Shown here: one piece after another, positions 63,476 through 64,000 of the stretch
Numbering within the stretch: position 1 is the stretch's first letter
Layout: every line of letters begins with the position of its first letter
DNA from: Salinisphaera sp963835375
Lineage (GTDB): Bacteria; Pseudomonadota; Gammaproteobacteria; Nevskiales; Salinisphaeraceae
Assembly: GCA_963835375.1 (NCBI GenBank)
Contig: CAWIGB010000013.1
Coordinates: 319,347-383,346, forward strand
DNA: 64,000 nucleotides
Direction of reading: 5' to 3'
Notes under the pieces: model-generated
The model's input: only the letters and a program-made list of their open reading frames with translations
What the model was told of the DNA's origin: nothing
The model's database searches: none
Translations under genes and position numbers: made by a program

Positions 63476-64000
63476 ATGCCCGTTGCCAACCCCCCGAGCG
63501 AAACTCCTGCCGCGAAGACCCTTCTATCGCCCGATCTGGCGATTCTGGCGTTCGTGAAAGCGCCCTGCACCGGCGCCTGCAAGACACGTCTGGCTGCGGG
63601 GCTCGGCGCGCGACGCGCCGCCGGCCTCTATGCTGCGATGGCGGAGCATGCAATCGCCCGAACGACATGCGGCCGCCACCGGCTCGGGTCAACCTCGTCT
63701 GTACGTCCTCGGTCGACCATCCTTTCTTCAAACGCACGGCGCGCCGCTATGGCGTGCGACTCGTACCGCAGTCGCGGGGCGATCTCGGCCAGCCGCATGC
63801 GCCACGGCCATGGATGAGGCGCTGATCCGGCATGCCGCGGGCGTTGCTGCTCGGCAGCGATCAGCCGATGTTCGATGTCGCGGCCTTGCAACACGCGGAT
63901 GCACATCTGGGCAGCGCCCATCCGGCCTGGCTTGCCCCCACGCTCGACGGCGGTTACTGGGCGATCGGGTCCTCGCGGCAGGCACGCGGGGCGACCTGCC
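63476..64000 (+). CDS. TIGR04282-type glycosyltransferase-like protein, partial and frameshifted
   Basis: The 5' part of a gene running off the window. The product has LAILAFVKAPCTGACKTRLAAGLG, the nucleotide-binding start of the TIGR04282 family (nucleotidyltransferase/GT-A fold, sometimes linked to arsenosugar synthesis). After several frame changes it continues LLGSDQPMFDVAALQHADAHLG and WLAPTLDGGYWAIGS, the acidic GSDxP and DGGYW motifs of the family. Frame switches near 63660, 63800 and 63840. Function in this organism is unknown. Confidence 0.72.

Overview
This is a GC-rich chromosomal segment, most likely from a marine or halophilic gammaproteobacterium. The indicators are a monomeric NADP-isocitrate dehydrogenase, a complete biotin-independent malonate decarboxylase cluster with MadLM transport, an Entner-Doudoroff glucose cluster fed by a Gts-type ABC importer, PuuE-type allantoin catabolism, and a protealysin-emfourin-like pair. 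Salinisphaera or a relative would fit, but that is inference from gene content only. There are no phage genes, plasmid genes or CRISPR arrays; the only mobile DNA seen is a decayed IS4-type transposase.

Layout. 1-3.8 kb: purine/allantoin catabolism (puuE, allA, NCS1 permease, allantoin-racemase-like), all intact. 4.2-9.5 kb: family III CoA-transferase, HMG-CoA-lyase-like enzyme and a YdiJ-type FAD/Fe-S dehydrogenase, full length but frameshifted. 9.5-17 kb: GGDEF protein, murI, pdxY with a decayed partial copy beside it, an MFS exporter, DUF2252, and a junction joining half an MFS gene to the 3' end of a LysR gene. 17-26 kb: mostly intact genes (icd, lipoprotein, CBS protein, htpX, EAL protein, YaiL-like protein, gamma-glutamyltranspeptidase). 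26-39 kb: a heavily interrupted accessory stretch (two aldo-keto reductases, emfourin-like inhibitor, M4 protease, EF-hand protein, CDP-diacylglycerol pyrophosphatase, two VanZ-like membrane proteins, EamA exporter, RmlB-like dehydratase, DUF2891, an intact epimerase, Bcr/CflA exporter). 39-47.7 kb: mdcABCDEGH, divergent LysR gene mdcR, and madLM. 48-63 kb: glk, ABC glucose importer, IS4 remnant, eda-edd-pgl-zwf, outer-membrane porin and a SorC-type sugar regulator. 63.3 kb: tRNA-Ala(CGC), then a partial TIGR04282 gene.

How the genes work together. The 48-63 kb block is one physiological unit: porin and ABC importer bring in hexose, Glk phosphorylates it, and Zwf, Pgl, Edd and Eda convert it to pyruvate and glyceraldehyde-3-phosphate; the SorC protein is the likely sensor. 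The mdc/mad block imports malonate and decarboxylates it to acetate; a CGTTAACG palindrome occurs before both transcription units. The allantoin block takes allantoin towards glyoxylate.

Caution on reading frames. At least 25 genes are readable only by switching frame one or more times, with family-like sequence continuing across each switch. This affects normally essential genes (murI) and whole pathways, so most switches look like base-calling or assembly indels rather than real mutations. Genes marked CDS with a frameshift note are probably intact in the cell; those marked pseudogene carry additional damage. Ends of frameshifted genes are approximate.
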